Assembly (NCBI GenBank): GCA_903813345.2
Contig: CAIIXF020000005.1
Span: 30,507,375-30,571,374 of the forward strand
Source of the DNA: Owenia fusiformis
Lineage: Eukaryota > Annelida > Polychaeta > Sabellida > Oweniidae
Length of the DNA: 64,000 nt
Direction of reading: 5' to 3'
Shown here: positions 42,101-48,756 of the stretch, piece after piece
Layout of the letters: each line of letters begins with the position of its first letter
Numbering within the stretch: position 1 is the stretch's first letter
Notes under the pieces: model-generated
What the model saw: the letters and a program-made list of their open reading frames with translations, nothing else
Databases searched by the model: none
What the model was told of the DNA's origin: nothing
Program-made: the position numbers and the translations under genes

Positions 42101-43241
42101 CATGGTGTATGCCAGATTCTAAGCAAGGATGTGTCCAAGCTTCTATCAATGGAGAAATATCTCCCACTGTCATCCACATTCATCAAACATATGGAATTTT
42201 CGATTCTTTCTATCCTTTATCTGATTTTTAACAGACAGTATGATTTCAGATTAATTTACCCCTATATGTATGATATGACTATAATCATACTGTGAGTCAG
42301 TTCATGTTCATATAATCTTGGCCCAAGCCTACCCCCCCCCCCCTCCCACCCTACCTACCCCCGGACTGTCTCTCAGCACAGTTTATTTAATCAGAAATAG
42401 TGGGGAGACATAGCCTTGATGCACAGACCAGAGACCATGAATTCAATCACTCAGAGTGGTCAGCGGGGATTTTCTGATCTAAATGGGGTAGTGGGGTAAA
42501 TCGAGGGAGTAAATGTACAAGTAATCCCAGACCCTAAAATACAAATGTAAACCACTACTATTTGTACTTTCTGCAGTGCTTATAGTCCTTATGGTTCTGG
42601 ATGACATCGGTGTATATAACAAGGACTCAGATTAGACCTTGACAATGACAGTCTAAAATACACATTCTTCCCACAAGATCACATTCTATACTGGTGGTAT
42701 ATTCTGTGGGCAAGATAATTGATTAAGCATAAAATCACTCCCCACAATTCAGAAACAGGTGGTTGGTTTGCATGGCAGGTCAATTCAGGTCAACCTGTTC
42801 TCAAGACCCCTGTGTCAAATATGGCCTTGTTTAGGCTATTTCAAATGGGATTTGGACAATAAAACCAGGTCTATCTTGTTAGGAATTGATTAAACTTAAT
42901 TTTTACATACCTATGTTGACAATTCTGATCCCCTCATCTTCTTCAAGGAACCTCAAAGCCATGGTGACATTTTCAAGTTTTTGGGTTCTGAAGTTTGGAC
43001 GTTTGTTGATGTGCTTGAATTTTTTTCCCGAAAGGACCTCGACCAGGGCGAGTAAACGCAACCCATCGCTCAGATCTGTCTCCAAGTCCGCCAGGTACTT
43101 GTTGACAGTCTTCAAATGCTCGTTAGCCCATCTTGAAAAGGTGTTTTTCTGGATTAATTTCCACTGAGCATCGTCAGCTAATTCTCTCTCTGTCGCCGGC
43201 ATCTCTTCTTCTTCGTCCTCGTTTTCGAAATCCTCATACAT
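42..43241 (-). CDS. filamin (actin cross-linking protein), N-terminal two thirds, multi-exon gene
   Basis: Filamins are large cytoplasmic F-actin cross-linkers and membrane-cytoskeleton scaffolds: an actin-binding domain of two calponin-homology domains, followed by many immunoglobulin-like repeats. Here the twenty constitutive exons run from 43241 down to 2206 and sum to 4569 nt (1523 codons) with every splice phase consistent. Residues about 15-228 plus one of three alternative exons form CH1-CH2. From about residue 278, 13 filamin repeats follow, most marked by a GPG motif near the start and an SPF or SPY motif near the end. Compared with human filamin A (recalled, not searched) I can match repeats 1-6, 8, 9 and 11-15; equivalents of 7 and 10 are absent inside continuous exons. 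The 3' end (later repeats and dimerisation repeat) lies beyond position 1. The family assignment is secure; the paralogue question does not arise, as invertebrates usually carry an undivided filamin. Confidence 0.96.
1409..1794. mobile_element. foldback/MITE-like element with 22-bp perfect inverted ends
   Basis: The left end (1409-1430, gacgattctcggtttggaga...) is the exact reverse complement of 1773-1794 over 22 bases. Inside, a segment of about 180 bp occurs twice in the same direction; both copies contain 'aaatattacccaaattaaa' followed by 'gaagcagggataa'. There is no coding capacity. It lies in the filamin intron between the hinge-position exon and exon 20. Confidence 0.65.
1901..1914. repeat. 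poly(C) tract, 14 C
   Basis: A run of 14 C in a filamin intron. Similar runs of 10-13 C or G occur at 11464-11475, 15938-15948, 20193-20202, 35007-35017, 42332-42343, 51005-51017 and 63961-63972. Confidence 0.95.
2206..2450 (-). CDS. filamin exon 20 (Ig-like repeat matching human repeat 15)
   Basis: Acceptor ttatttcatag, donor gtgagc; 245 bp, phase 1 in and phase 0 out. It encodes most of one filamin repeat, including [17 protein letters not shown] and [14 protein letters not shown]. The terminal SPF motif is replaced by NGEY, as expected for a repeat that leads into a hinge rather than into another repeat. Confidence 0.93.
2746..3092 (-). CDS. filamin exon 19 (repeat matching human repeat 14)
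   Basis: 347 bp, phase 2 in (AG|T gives Ser of SPF) and phase 1 out; acceptor ttctctccag, donor gtaagt. It starts with SPFKTNV closing the previous repeat, then carries [18 protein letters not shown] to [13 protein letters not shown], a whole Ig-like repeat, and ends with [10 protein letters not shown] at the start of the next. Confidence 0.94.
3288..3411 (-). CDS. filamin exon 18 (second half of repeat matching human 13)
   Basis: 124 bp, acceptor in 'aattttag', donor gtgaga, phase 1 in and 2 out. It encodes [20 protein letters not shown] and NNQAIPG, the C-terminal strands of the repeat begun in exon 17. The usual DNGDGT turn is missing in this repeat and replaced by a less regular loop. 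Confidence 0.9.
3686..3856 (-). CDS. filamin exon 17 (end of one repeat, first half of repeat matching human 13)
   Basis: 171 bp, phase 1 in and out, donor gtaagt. It begins with SPYMVHV, closing the preceding repeat, then [20 protein letters not shown] and [14 protein letters not shown]. The next exon completes this domain. Confidence 0.92.
4049..4372 (-). CDS. filamin exon 16 (end of repeat matching human 11, most of human 12)
   Basis: 324 bp, phase 1 in and out; acceptor ggtatttttag, donor gtaatc. It encodes [12 protein letters not shown], then [36 protein letters not shown] and [14 protein letters not shown], ending at EHIPG. The GGLGL..EGPSEAK signature is typical of the even-type filamin repeats. 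Confidence 0.95.
4898..5071 (-). CDS. filamin exon 15 (central part of repeat matching human 11)
   Basis: 174 bp, phase 1 in and out, acceptor tgctaatttag, donor gtaaag. It encodes [20 protein letters not shown], then [20 protein letters not shown] and VSYTPFEQG. The VF-EATTEF-like start is the mark by which I match it to human repeat 11. Confidence 0.92.
6307..6903 (-). CDS. filamin exon 14 (repeats matching human 8 and 9, start of 11)
   Basis: This is the largest exon seen: 597 bp, phase 1 in and out, donor gtaatc. It carries the body of one repeat ([18 protein letters not shown] to [11 protein letters not shown]), a short linker rich in [10 protein letters not shown], a complete repeat ([20 protein letters not shown] to [11 protein letters not shown]) and the first strand of the next ([16 protein letters not shown]). 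The last part resembles the start of human repeat 11, not 10, so a repeat-10 equivalent is missing within this exon. Confidence 0.94.
7321..7473 (-). CDS. filamin exon 13 (end of repeat 6, start of repeat matching human 8)
   Basis: 153 bp, phase 1 in and out, acceptor ctcttttaag, donor gtaagt. It encodes [26 protein letters not shown] closing repeat 6, then [13 protein letters not shown]. The continuation in exon 14 resembles human repeat 8, so an equivalent of repeat 7 is absent here. Confidence 0.92.
7844..8036 (-). CDS. filamin exon 12 (first half of repeat 6)
   Basis: 193 bp, phase 0 in, phase 1 out. Two donors are close: gtgggt after 7844 and gtacta after 7840. Only the first joins exon 13 in frame, giving DNGDGTF across the junction, so I chose it. 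It encodes [20 protein letters not shown] and [19 protein letters not shown]. Confidence 0.9.
8271..8528 (-). CDS. filamin exon 11 (repeat 5)
   Basis: 258 bp, 86 codons, phase 0 in and out; donor gtatgt. It encodes nearly all of repeat 5: [40 protein letters not shown] and [12 protein letters not shown]. The PKR..KHT and NSPFR stretches are strongly like vertebrate repeat 5. Confidence 0.95.
8668..8861 (-). CDS. filamin exon 10 (second half of repeat 4, start of repeat 5)
   Basis: 194 bp, phase 1 in, phase 0 out, donor gtttgt. It encodes [40 protein letters not shown] and PNSPYMAEI, then the linker leading to YDPTK, the first residues of repeat 5. Confidence 0.95.
8976..9233 (-). CDS. filamin exon 9 (second half of repeat 3, first half of repeat 4)
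   Basis: 258 bp, phase 1 in and out, donor gtatgt. It encodes [32 protein letters not shown], then [20 protein letters not shown] and [10 protein letters not shown]. Confidence 0.95.
9501..9638 (-). CDS. filamin exon 8 (first half of repeat 3)
   Basis: 138 bp, phase 1 in and out, donor gtatgt. It encodes [20 protein letters not shown] and [20 protein letters not shown]. The RGIQPKG motif takes the place of the usual GPGL, as in vertebrate repeat 3. Confidence 0.95.
10580..10588 (-). CDS. candidate 9-nt filamin microexon between repeats 2 and 3
   Basis: On the minus strand a strong acceptor (tgtttttatag) and a consensus donor (gtaagt) lie only 9 nt apart. The 9 nt keep the reading frame with either neighbour: from exon 7 they read A-E-G in place of the direct join, from the 78-bp cassette T-E-G. 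The neighbouring exons 7 and 8 also join in frame without it, so it would be optional. Such splice-site pairing may occur by chance. Confidence 0.35.
10912..10989 (-). CDS. candidate 78-bp cassette exon of filamin (disordered linker)
   Basis: A 78-bp segment lies between an acceptor (gttgtattcag) and a near-consensus donor (gtgagt). It is phase 1 in and out, so it can be included or skipped without changing the frame. It reads open as 26 residues rich in Ala, Pro, Glu and Gly, such as [20 protein letters not shown], unlike any filamin repeat strand. It would insert a flexible linker exactly between repeats 2 and 3. The GC content is well above that of the surrounding intron, which supports coding use. 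Confidence 0.6.
11464..11475. repeat. poly(C) tract, 12 C
   Basis: A run of 12 C followed by tcccc, in the filamin intron just downstream of exon 7. Confidence 0.9.
11631..11831 (-). CDS. filamin exon 7 (most of repeat 2)
   Basis: 201 bp, phase 1 in and out, donor gtgagg. It encodes [40 protein letters not shown] and [12 protein letters not shown], the bulk and end of repeat 2. Confidence 0.95.
12107..12347 (-). CDS. filamin exon 6 (second half of repeat 1, first third of repeat 2)
   Basis: 241 bp, phase 0 in, phase 1 out, acceptor ctatttcag, donor gtatgt. It encodes [30 protein letters not shown], then [20 protein letters not shown] and TYFEVFIKG. Confidence 0.95.
12490..13553 (+). mobile_element. 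mariner-like element, deleted copy with 188-bp terminal inverted repeats
   Basis: The ends are inverted copies (12490-12677 against 13366-13553), both beginning ccag(g/t)tcgttcaataag and reaching the inner motif gggtatgcggggcact. TA dinucleotides flank both sides (12488-12489, 13554-13555), as expected for Tc1/mariner insertion. Between them lies the C-terminal part of a transposase on the plus strand. The element sits in the filamin intron between exons 5 and 6, antisense to the gene. At 1064 bp and without the transposase N-terminus it should not be able to move by itself. Confidence 0.88.
12874..13239 (+). pseudogene. mariner transposase remnant, C-terminal catalytic part
   Basis: The 121-residue frame contains [10 protein letters not shown], the mariner motif around the second catalytic Asp, and [10 protein letters not shown], the motif around the third Asp. 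It ends with [10 protein letters not shown], the usual mariner C-terminus. The helix-turn-helix DNA-binding region and the first catalytic Asp are missing. The first about 17 codons are not recognisable transposase, so the ATG at 12874 is probably not a real start. The remaining frame is intact, which suggests a rather recent internal deletion. Confidence 0.8.
13624..13812. mobile_element. MITE-like repeat with cagtaaaacct ends (family B)
   Basis: It begins cagtaaaacctctcta and ends with the inverted form aaaggttttactgta. The same kind of ends enclose 21103-21288, 30813-30987, 36984-37244 and 46966-47164. It is noncoding and lies in the filamin intron between exons 5 and 6, next to the mariner element. 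Confidence 0.6.
13864..13982 (-). CDS. filamin exon 5 (first half of repeat 1)
   Basis: 119 bp, phase 1 in, phase 0 out, donor gtaagg. It encodes [20 protein letters not shown] and [18 protein letters not shown]. It follows the GPG that ends each of the three alternative exons, completing GPGIEPSGN, the start of repeat 1. Confidence 0.95.
14343..14490 (-). CDS. filamin exon 4a, alternative end of CH2 domain and linker to repeat 1
   Basis: 148 bp, phase 0 in, phase 1 out; acceptor tttttag, donor gtttgt. It encodes [20 protein letters not shown], then the linker [20 protein letters not shown]. This is the last helix of the second calponin-homology domain and the segment leading to Ig repeat 1. 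Two close paralogues, 4b and 4c, lie just upstream in transcription order, with the same length and phase. By eye 4a differs from 4b at about 13 of 50 residues. Because 148 is not a multiple of three, using two copies or none breaks the frame. Confidence 0.92.
14926..15073 (-). CDS. filamin exon 4b, alternative end of CH2 domain and linker
   Basis: 148 bp, phase 0 in, phase 1 out; acceptor gttatattatag, donor gtactt. It encodes [20 protein letters not shown], then [20 protein letters not shown]. It is closest to 4c (about 9 differences in 50 residues). The frame and both splice sites are intact, so it is not a decayed duplicate. Confidence 0.92.
15164..15310. mobile_element. MITE-like repeat with tgtcaccac ends (family A)
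   Basis: It runs from ggcattaacatgcaaaatgt through caccacctgccatttg to acttgtggtggtgacata, where the last part inverts the tgtcaccac of the first. Related copies are at 34305-34437, 51238-51345, 52831-52948, 54171-54301 and 55086-55216. All contain a middle part with 'gaacacc..cc' and 'aaaagttgg(a/t)ga'. It lies between alternative exons 4b and 4c. Confidence 0.75.
15642..15789 (-). CDS. filamin exon 4c, alternative end of CH2 domain and linker
   Basis: 148 bp, phase 0 in, phase 1 out; acceptor gtcatttttag, donor gtagga. It encodes [20 protein letters not shown], then [20 protein letters not shown]. It is the first of the three alternatives in transcription order. It has a Cys and a Val in place of conserved Glu/Val positions of the other two copies, which could change the surface of the final CH2 helix. 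Confidence 0.92.
15790..20935 (-). other. filamin intron 3 (5.1 kb)
   Basis: Noncoding sequence between exon 3 and alternative exon 4c. It holds poly(G) at 15938-15948 and poly(C) at 20193-20202. I see no conserved protein segment or RNA gene. An open frame at 17395-17625 has no recognisable family. Confidence 0.7.
20936..21033 (-). CDS. filamin exon 3 (middle of CH2 domain)
   Basis: 98 bp, phase 1 in, phase 0 out, acceptor tgtttcag, donor gtaggc. It encodes [20 protein letters not shown] and [10 protein letters not shown], the CH2 helices around the conserved P-D-W motif. It ends exactly where each of the three alternative exons begins. Confidence 0.95.
21103..21288. mobile_element. MITE-like repeat with cagtaaaacct ends (family B)
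   Basis: It starts tacagtaaaacctgtcttag and ends aaaaaggttttactgta, an imperfect inverted pair, and holds several 'gtgaacacc' motifs. It lies in filamin intron 2 (21034-22578), which otherwise shows nothing recognisable. Confidence 0.65.
22579..22833 (-). CDS. filamin exon 2 (end of CH1, start of CH2)
   Basis: 255 bp, phase 1 in and out, acceptor ttccctttcag, donor gtgagt. It encodes [20 protein letters not shown], the highly conserved last helix of CH1, an acidic linker ([12 protein letters not shown]), then [20 protein letters not shown] and [18 protein letters not shown] of CH2. Confidence 0.96.
23096..23665. repeat. tandem array, four units of about 147 bp rich in atggcggcc motifs
   Basis: Units start at about 23096, 23243, 23390 and 23524 (the last about 13 bp shorter). 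Each carries aaaatggc(c/g)gcc, 'gtgtcataggacagtgtgcc', 'accaaatatgaacaaaatcg' and 'ctccactacttt'. The gggccatttt/aaaatggcc parts are mutually inverted, so each unit can fold. No coding frame is shared between the units. Confidence 0.85.
23932..24007. repeat. GGAC/GGACA microsatellite
   Basis: About 76 bp of cggacggacggac with a central acgtacgtacgtac stretch. It is preceded by caaaatatgaacaaaatca and 'gagttattgcc' and followed by ccctatatccctccgaactt. The same flanks, more decayed, occur at 60700-60925, so it is the tail of an interspersed repeat. Confidence 0.9.
29520..29642. mobile_element. solo end of the mariner-like element
   Basis: About 123 bp closely match the right end of the element at 12490-13553, from acgttttcaaattaattt to gaacgacctgg, and are followed by TA. 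The remainder of the element is absent on the inner side. Confidence 0.85.
30813..30987. mobile_element. MITE-like repeat with cagtaaaa ends (family B)
   Basis: Begins tacagtaaaatctgtctcag, contains repeated gtgaacacc, and ends near acaggtttcactttat. The right end is more decayed than in the other copies. Confidence 0.5.
34305..34437. mobile_element. MITE-like repeat with tgtcaccac ends (family A)
   Basis: Starts agacattaacatgtacaatg, has caccacctgccatttgttac and aagttggagactataacaat, and ends ttgtggtggtgtcatta. It is in filamin intron 1. Confidence 0.75.
35007..35017. repeat. poly(C) tract, 11 C
   Basis: A run of 11 C in filamin intron 1, followed by tccctaggcc. Confidence 0.9.
35570..35760. 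promoter_or_regulatory. CpG-rich patch inside filamin intron 1
   Basis: The stretch includes tgcgcgcgcacgcataaatg, 'agcgggaagtggcgtttcg' and 'caggcgcgaccc' in an otherwise CpG-poor, AT-rich intron. On the plus strand an ATG in good context (gaaaatgagcc) is followed within about 25 nt by a donor-like tggtaagag. This could mark an internal or antisense promoter. No core promoter element is clear. Confidence 0.3.
36984..37244. mobile_element. MITE-like repeat with gtaaaacct-type ends (family B), internally duplicated
   Basis: It begins agtgaaacctg and ends caggttttactgta. The inside carries two to three copies of a segment with 'aagaggcttaatg' and 'aaatgaacctctagaagt', showing internal tandem duplication. 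Confidence 0.55.
42332..42343. repeat. poly(C) tract, 12 C
   Basis: A run of 12 C followed by tcccaccctacctacccc, in filamin intron 1 near exon 1. Confidence 0.9.
42911..43241 (-). CDS. filamin exon 1 (start codon and CH1 domain)
   Basis: 331 coding bp ending in phase 1 at donor gtatgt. I chose the ATG at 43241-43239, the first in the frame, which gives an acidic N-terminus ([14 protein letters not shown]) before the CH1 domain. A second ATG 13 codons later is possible. CH1 is clear from [20 protein letters not shown], then [20 protein letters not shown] and [12 protein letters not shown] tag just before the ATG (cccccctag) could be a 3' splice site, so a noncoding exon further upstream is possible. 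Confidence 0.95.
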
Positions 43242-45016
43242 ATTGAGCTAGGGGGTATTTCAACGACCGTAGTTTCGTATTATTAATGATTAATCAGTCA
43301 ACACAATTTGTGTGGACTGTGGTTTTCTTTTCAGGATTTATGCGTAGGATGTGCCAAATTTTTGACAATTTCCTTTTTGTAAATACAGTATGTGTAACAC
43401 AGTACCTTGAATCGGTGAATCCGGATGTAGTTTGTTCCTGTATTTCTTTAAAGTAATCCCCAAGTAATCCTCACTAAAGTTTTACAAACTTTGTAAAACT
43501 TTTTAAAGTTTTGCTAAAAGTCACTACTGATGCACTTCTTATTGGGATTAAGTCCAATTACTTGTGTTTTTATGATTTTTTGTTTAAATAGAGTCCAGTT
43601 GTTGAATCAACCCTGTTGCTGGCTGTCTGTACCCCTGGTTAGTAAGCTCCTGCTTGTTCGGTTATTTCTGGCCTGAAACAGATAACTTGGATTAGCAGCT
43701 ACGTAATTTGAACTCTTCTAGACTTCTATGCAGAGATTCTTGGCCCGTTGTTTAGTTACGTTTAATGCAACTCGTTCCTAATTTGGAAAATCTCTGAAAG
43801 ATGAGAACACCAGACTAAGTTATACATGATCTGTTACGGGAGAACATTCTTTTATATAGATAATCTAATATCCGGATAATCTCAGATTATGATTATGTTC
43901 AATTCGTATCTTTCCAGCTCTATGATCATTAACTCTATAAATAAAAACAGGCGATCATTATCGTGCGATTAACCACGAAATTATGTGGAACGTTAATTAA
44001 TTCTTTGCATAATTTTAGTTTAGGGTTACCATAGCAACTGTACCTGAATCCTATTTTATGTATAACTTACTTCAATAGAAATATAATGAAAAGGTAAGCA
44101 ATACAAACATCAAAACTTCAACACGGTAAAATGATAATGAAAATAACGTAACATTGATTTGACCATGGTCCATTGATTACATAGGATATCATTCGTAATT
44201 AATGGAATAAAATGTTCAAGACTAGTGATGTGGTAGCCCAGAAGTAACTATTGGTAAGGTATAATGACCAGCTGCAGTGTAAAGTCAGGTATGTTAGCAT
44301 TACCAACGAGAATGTTCTTCAGGGAATGAACTATACGATTCAATGAGGTGTAGTGGTGAGTCGCGTGGTTGCGTTGGCCCCTGGCGGGATGTGATTCCAC
44401 GAGGAAAAGTGATGCAGACCTTATCTATGTGTTGTTAATCGCTGGACATCAACAATCCCACACATAAACATTCCAAAGATCGTGAGCTATCTACTATCTT
44501 TGAAATGAAAAATTAGAACCTTATGAAAACAACTTTGTGATCCTTCTAGAATACATATATTCTAGAATCATGAACACATGAGCAACTTCCGAAATACTGT
44601 TTTTGATTTATTTTGAAAACAATTTGTTAAGAATTTTAAAAGTTGTTTTTGAACACGTTCTTGCAATTCTAAATCGTGATGCAAATAATAAAAATTAAAG
44701 AAAGTAAAAAGGATAGCGAGATGAGCGAGATTAGTTGGAAAATGTCCCAATTTTACATTAGTTTTGCTCATTATTTCATAATATATTTTTTAATAAAATG
44801 TCCAACAGTTCTGACTTTATTTCAGGATAATCTTTAGATTTTAGGTTATCGGCCATTTTTGGAAAAAGGGGGTCATTTAGTTCTAATGAATTTGAACAAT
44901 AAATATAATTAGGATTGTAAAGGTTGGTGTAAAGGAAATATTGAAATGTTTTTAAAAACAATTGCTTACAGTTTAAATTCTCTCTTCTTAATACTCCCGG
45001 TTAATACTATTCATTT

Positions 45017-45185
45017 AACATGTATTGTAATGTATAACATGTATTGTAATGTACAACATGTATTCTAATGTACGACAAGTATTGTAATGTACACCATGTA
45101 TTGTAATGTACAACATGTATTGTAATGTACAACATGTATTGTAATGTACAACATGTATTGTAATGTACAGCATATATTGCAATGA
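45017..45185. repeat. 19-bp minisatellite
   Basis: About nine copies of aacatgtattgtaatgtac with point changes. Any reading frame through it is a by-product of the repeat. Confidence 0.9.
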
Positions 45186-45474
45186 CTTCAGTATGAATGA
45201 AATGTCCCTTGGTGTTATGGTCTTGGATTGTGATACTGGTGCTTCGATGGTGGGGGAGGGGGTGTTAAACATTGTTTCTTTTAACGATAGATCATAGTTC
45301 GGGATAGTTTGGGTTTGTTTTCCATAGACTGGTGTACTCTTAGATGTTTTCTTTTTCTTTTATGCCCTTTAACATTTTTTAATAATTTCCCTTTGGCACC
45401 TGTGGTTACATATATTTAGAGTTTAGGCATTGTGGGATCCACAGCCTTTACTATCCTTTTGGAATAGTTCAGAC

Positions 45475-45549
45475 ATGTATATTTAACATAATCATTTGTG
45501 TTTGCTAAACCATACGAAATATCAAATCAATCTAATGACAAAAAATAAG
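45475..45549. repeat. 75-bp direct duplication, first copy
   Basis: It appears identical to 46234-46308, from atgtatatttaacataatca to tgacaaaaaataa. The lack of visible differences suggests a recent copy event. The sequence is noncoding. Confidence 0.85.
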
Positions 45550-46233
45550 GGACTCTGATAAATCAGAATGGAGTTTAGGCACTGTAGACGAAGGCAGCTA
45601 AGCGAAACGAAACGAATGCAAAGGGTACTGACATGATTGATTGGATTGTTGAGATTCAGCACGCTACCGAATACTGAAACAACCAATGTGCCATCTATAA
45701 ATCATTGAAAAACATTTTACATATTTGTGTTCTCTGATATTACTGTTAAGATTTAAATGCGAATATTGCTTGCTTACCATTTTGGTTTTGTTCAATCAAC
45801 GAAAACTTCATACCAAAATCAAAAATGTGTTTATTGTGGAATTTATTAGCCTATTAATTTACCCTTTACTAATACGTATTCCTACCAACTCATACCTCTG
45901 TCCAACTCCCTACCCATTGAACCTTGTTCTTAACGTTTTGAATGCAGGTAAGGCAGAGAAGCATAGGAAATTATCATTCCATCTGTGAAATCTAGGAGAG
46001 AGGTTCATGATGCAAAATATGATAAATAGTCTAAACTTATCTGAAAGGAATTTCCGTCTAATTATTATTTAATATGGCATTTATATTTCTAATTAATGGG
46101 TGCTCGATATAATCTTTGTGTGAGTCTACCATAATTAAACTTGAAATTATATTAAATAATTAATATTTCAATTAATGTGAAACTTAAACATCGGAGGCCT
46201 GTTAAACCTGTTTAAATGATCATCACACTTCAA

Positions 46234-46308
46234 ATGTATATTTAACATAATCATTTGTGTTTGCTAAACCATACGAAATATCAAATCAATCTAATGACAA
46301 AAAATAAA
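46234..46308. repeat. 75-bp direct duplication, second copy
   Basis: Second copy of the segment at 45475-45549, in the same direction, with about 685 bp between the two. Confidence 0.85.
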
Positions 46309-46965
46309 GATACTGCACCTTTACCTGGGCAATGAACGTCTATAACTTTTGACTCGCTCCTATAAGTCAACGTTGAATAAGTCAGCAGTTTAATAGTTCA
46401 TTTATTTCAGCAGTTTGATAAAATCCGATCACAACTGAATAATTTGTGAAAAATAAAGTATACTTACAAAAGATATCTCATCCGTGTAAAAGTCGTTTTT
46501 TAAATGCCAATCCGCTTACGTACTAGTTTGGCTATTTTTATATCACACATATAAAGTTGTTCAGCCGACTCATGAAGACGGTGATATTTGGTAAATAAGG
46601 GCTTTTGGCGCACTATCAGATGAGCAAACATCTAAGGGTTTAAAAGTTTACTTGAACCAATTCAGCTCTGTATAACGATGTAGTTTTACAATCGTGCAAG
46701 TTACATTTTCCAGACGATCGTGTTAAGGTTTAGACCAATATACGTTGCACATTAAATAAATAGACACACTTCAATGTTACATACCTTTGTATTTGTTTTC
46801 CAGAAAGGGCTCTTATGAATGATTAAAAAGAATAACATGACATTTCTGTTGAAATTTCACGACGATAAAAGAAAAATAAATATCCAAAGTAATGCAATAC
46901 TATAGAAGTCATTCAAACGTTTATAGAGCTAGGGCATGAATGAGAATATAAAACCCAAACCGAAT

Positions 46966-47164
46966 ACACTAAAACCCTCTTAAGTGAACATTCTTTGTAC
47001 CGAGGAAAATGTTTGCTTCTAGTTATCATACATGGGTATTTATCTTGAGATTTATCTTGCAACCCAATGGATGGGATGGACAGAAATTGAGCCTATTGGA
47101 CCGTGTTCACTTTACAGAATAACCTATCTTATAGGGGTGTTCAAGTTAAAAGGTTTTATTGTAT
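46966..47164. mobile_element. MITE-like repeat with taaaacc ends (family B)
   Basis: Begins acactaaaaccctcttaagt, contains gtgaacattc and gtgttcaagtt, and ends aaaaggttttattgta. It is a moderately decayed copy. Confidence 0.5.
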
Positions 47165-48360
47165 ACGTATATACATAGCCGGGTCCTCATAGAACAGTGA
47201 ATATAATTCAAAATGGAACACCGGGTACAATGATCGTCCATATTAGATTTTAATATGCTTAGCATATATGTATTTGAACAAAGGTGGCATGCTCTATGAT
47301 GTACATTGGGCTCCGATTCATGCGATTGGGCTTAATAAAATAATGACAGGATTTCGTCACATTTTAAATTTGATTTTCAGCGGTGCTCTTTTTGCTTTTA
47401 TTTAACTACGTCAAACTGAAATACGATGACAATGGGATAGTCTGGCAGTACGTATATACAAAAAATAACATCAACGGGTGTCCATAATTCACTGATGAAA
47501 ATAAATTAAGTATTTTATCAGGTTGCCAAAATGAGTATAAACTCATTGTTAAAGCTTGTAATACTTGGAACTTGTTTGCCTGTGTAAAAGGGTAGGAGGT
47601 CCTATCAAATTATGGTCCAACTCTCCATTGATTTATATGGTGACCTAAATACAACTCTTTCCCGTATTATCTTATACACAATCAGGGCCAGTAAGGGCCG
47701 TTTAGAAAGGAGACCATAATTCCCAGGGGACCATAATTTCTTTCACACCGGTTTGTATTTCTATTTATGAGGACATACCAAGTCCTACATCATAGATGTC
47801 TAAATATGATCTTTGGCCAATTTGAACTCTAAGTTTTGTATTCCAGTCTACCAACGTACCCACTGGGATCATAACTAACACATATGCCTCAATACATCCA
47901 TGCCCTATTATCAAAATAAATATAACCTTTCACCAATATATGAATATAGAATACATACTTTTTCATAAACTCTGAATAAATGAATTGAATAACGATTTAT
48001 TTTTAGCTTTTAAAAAGGAACCCACCATATTTTTACTTCAAATGCTCATATTTTGATCTATCAAATAACTTAGAATTTAGCTTAGTGTTACCTAAATTGA
48101 CCTAAATAATTGCCTGTAATGATCTTTAAAGACTGGATTTAAACTCAAAAATATTTGGATGAATTCAACCTATGTCCAAATACAAGAAAGAGATAATTTG
48201 ACCCTGAACTTTGACAATTGTTTACAAGGATGGCCTTGAATAACATAGTACTAATTATTGAGTTTTAACAAATGTATGACCTACTTTTTCCAACTTCAAA
48301 CATTGAGGTCACATTTCAAAATGAAAAAGATTGTTATGTTTTTAAGTTGATTTTACAGAG

Positions 48361-48756
48361 AAACAAACAAACCAGCAATTGAACAGACAAGCCAACAATG
48401 CGATATACAAGCAAGCAATGCAACATACAAGCCAACAATGCAACATACAACCAAACAATGCAACATGCAAGCAAACAATTCAACAGACAAGCAAACAATG
48501 CAACATACAAACAACCAATGCAACATACAAGCCAACAATGTAACATATATGAAAACAATGCAACATACAAGCCATGAATGCAACATACAATCAATCAATG
48601 CAACATACAAGCCAACAATGCAACATACAATCAAACAATGCAACATACAAGCCAATAATGCAACATACAAGTAAACAATAGAACACACAAGCAAATAATG
48701 CAACATACAAGCAAGCAATTATACAACATACAAACAAACAATGCAGCAGACAAACG
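48361..48756. repeat. 20-bp minisatellite
   Basis: About 19-20 copies of a 20-bp unit close to caacatacaagccaacaatg, with substitutions but almost constant length. Cys- and Leu-rich open frames on the minus strand and Thr/Asn-rich ones on the plus strand are by-products. Confidence 0.93.

Larger units (their letters stand above)
22834..42910 (-). other. filamin intron 1 (about 20 kb)
   Basis: This long first intron separates the exon for CH1 from the rest. It contains the 147-bp tandem array and microsatellite at 23096-24007, a mariner end at 29520-29642, MITE-like copies at 30813-30987, 34305-34437 and 36984-37244, and CpG-richer patches around 31890-32660 and 35570-35760. I see no exon I would defend as coding. 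Alternative promoters for shorter filamins could lie here. Confidence 0.7.

Noticed and set aside
48353-48718. 121-codon Cys/Leu-rich open frame
   Set aside because: It is made wholly of the 20-bp minisatellite, and overlapping frames on both strands are also open.
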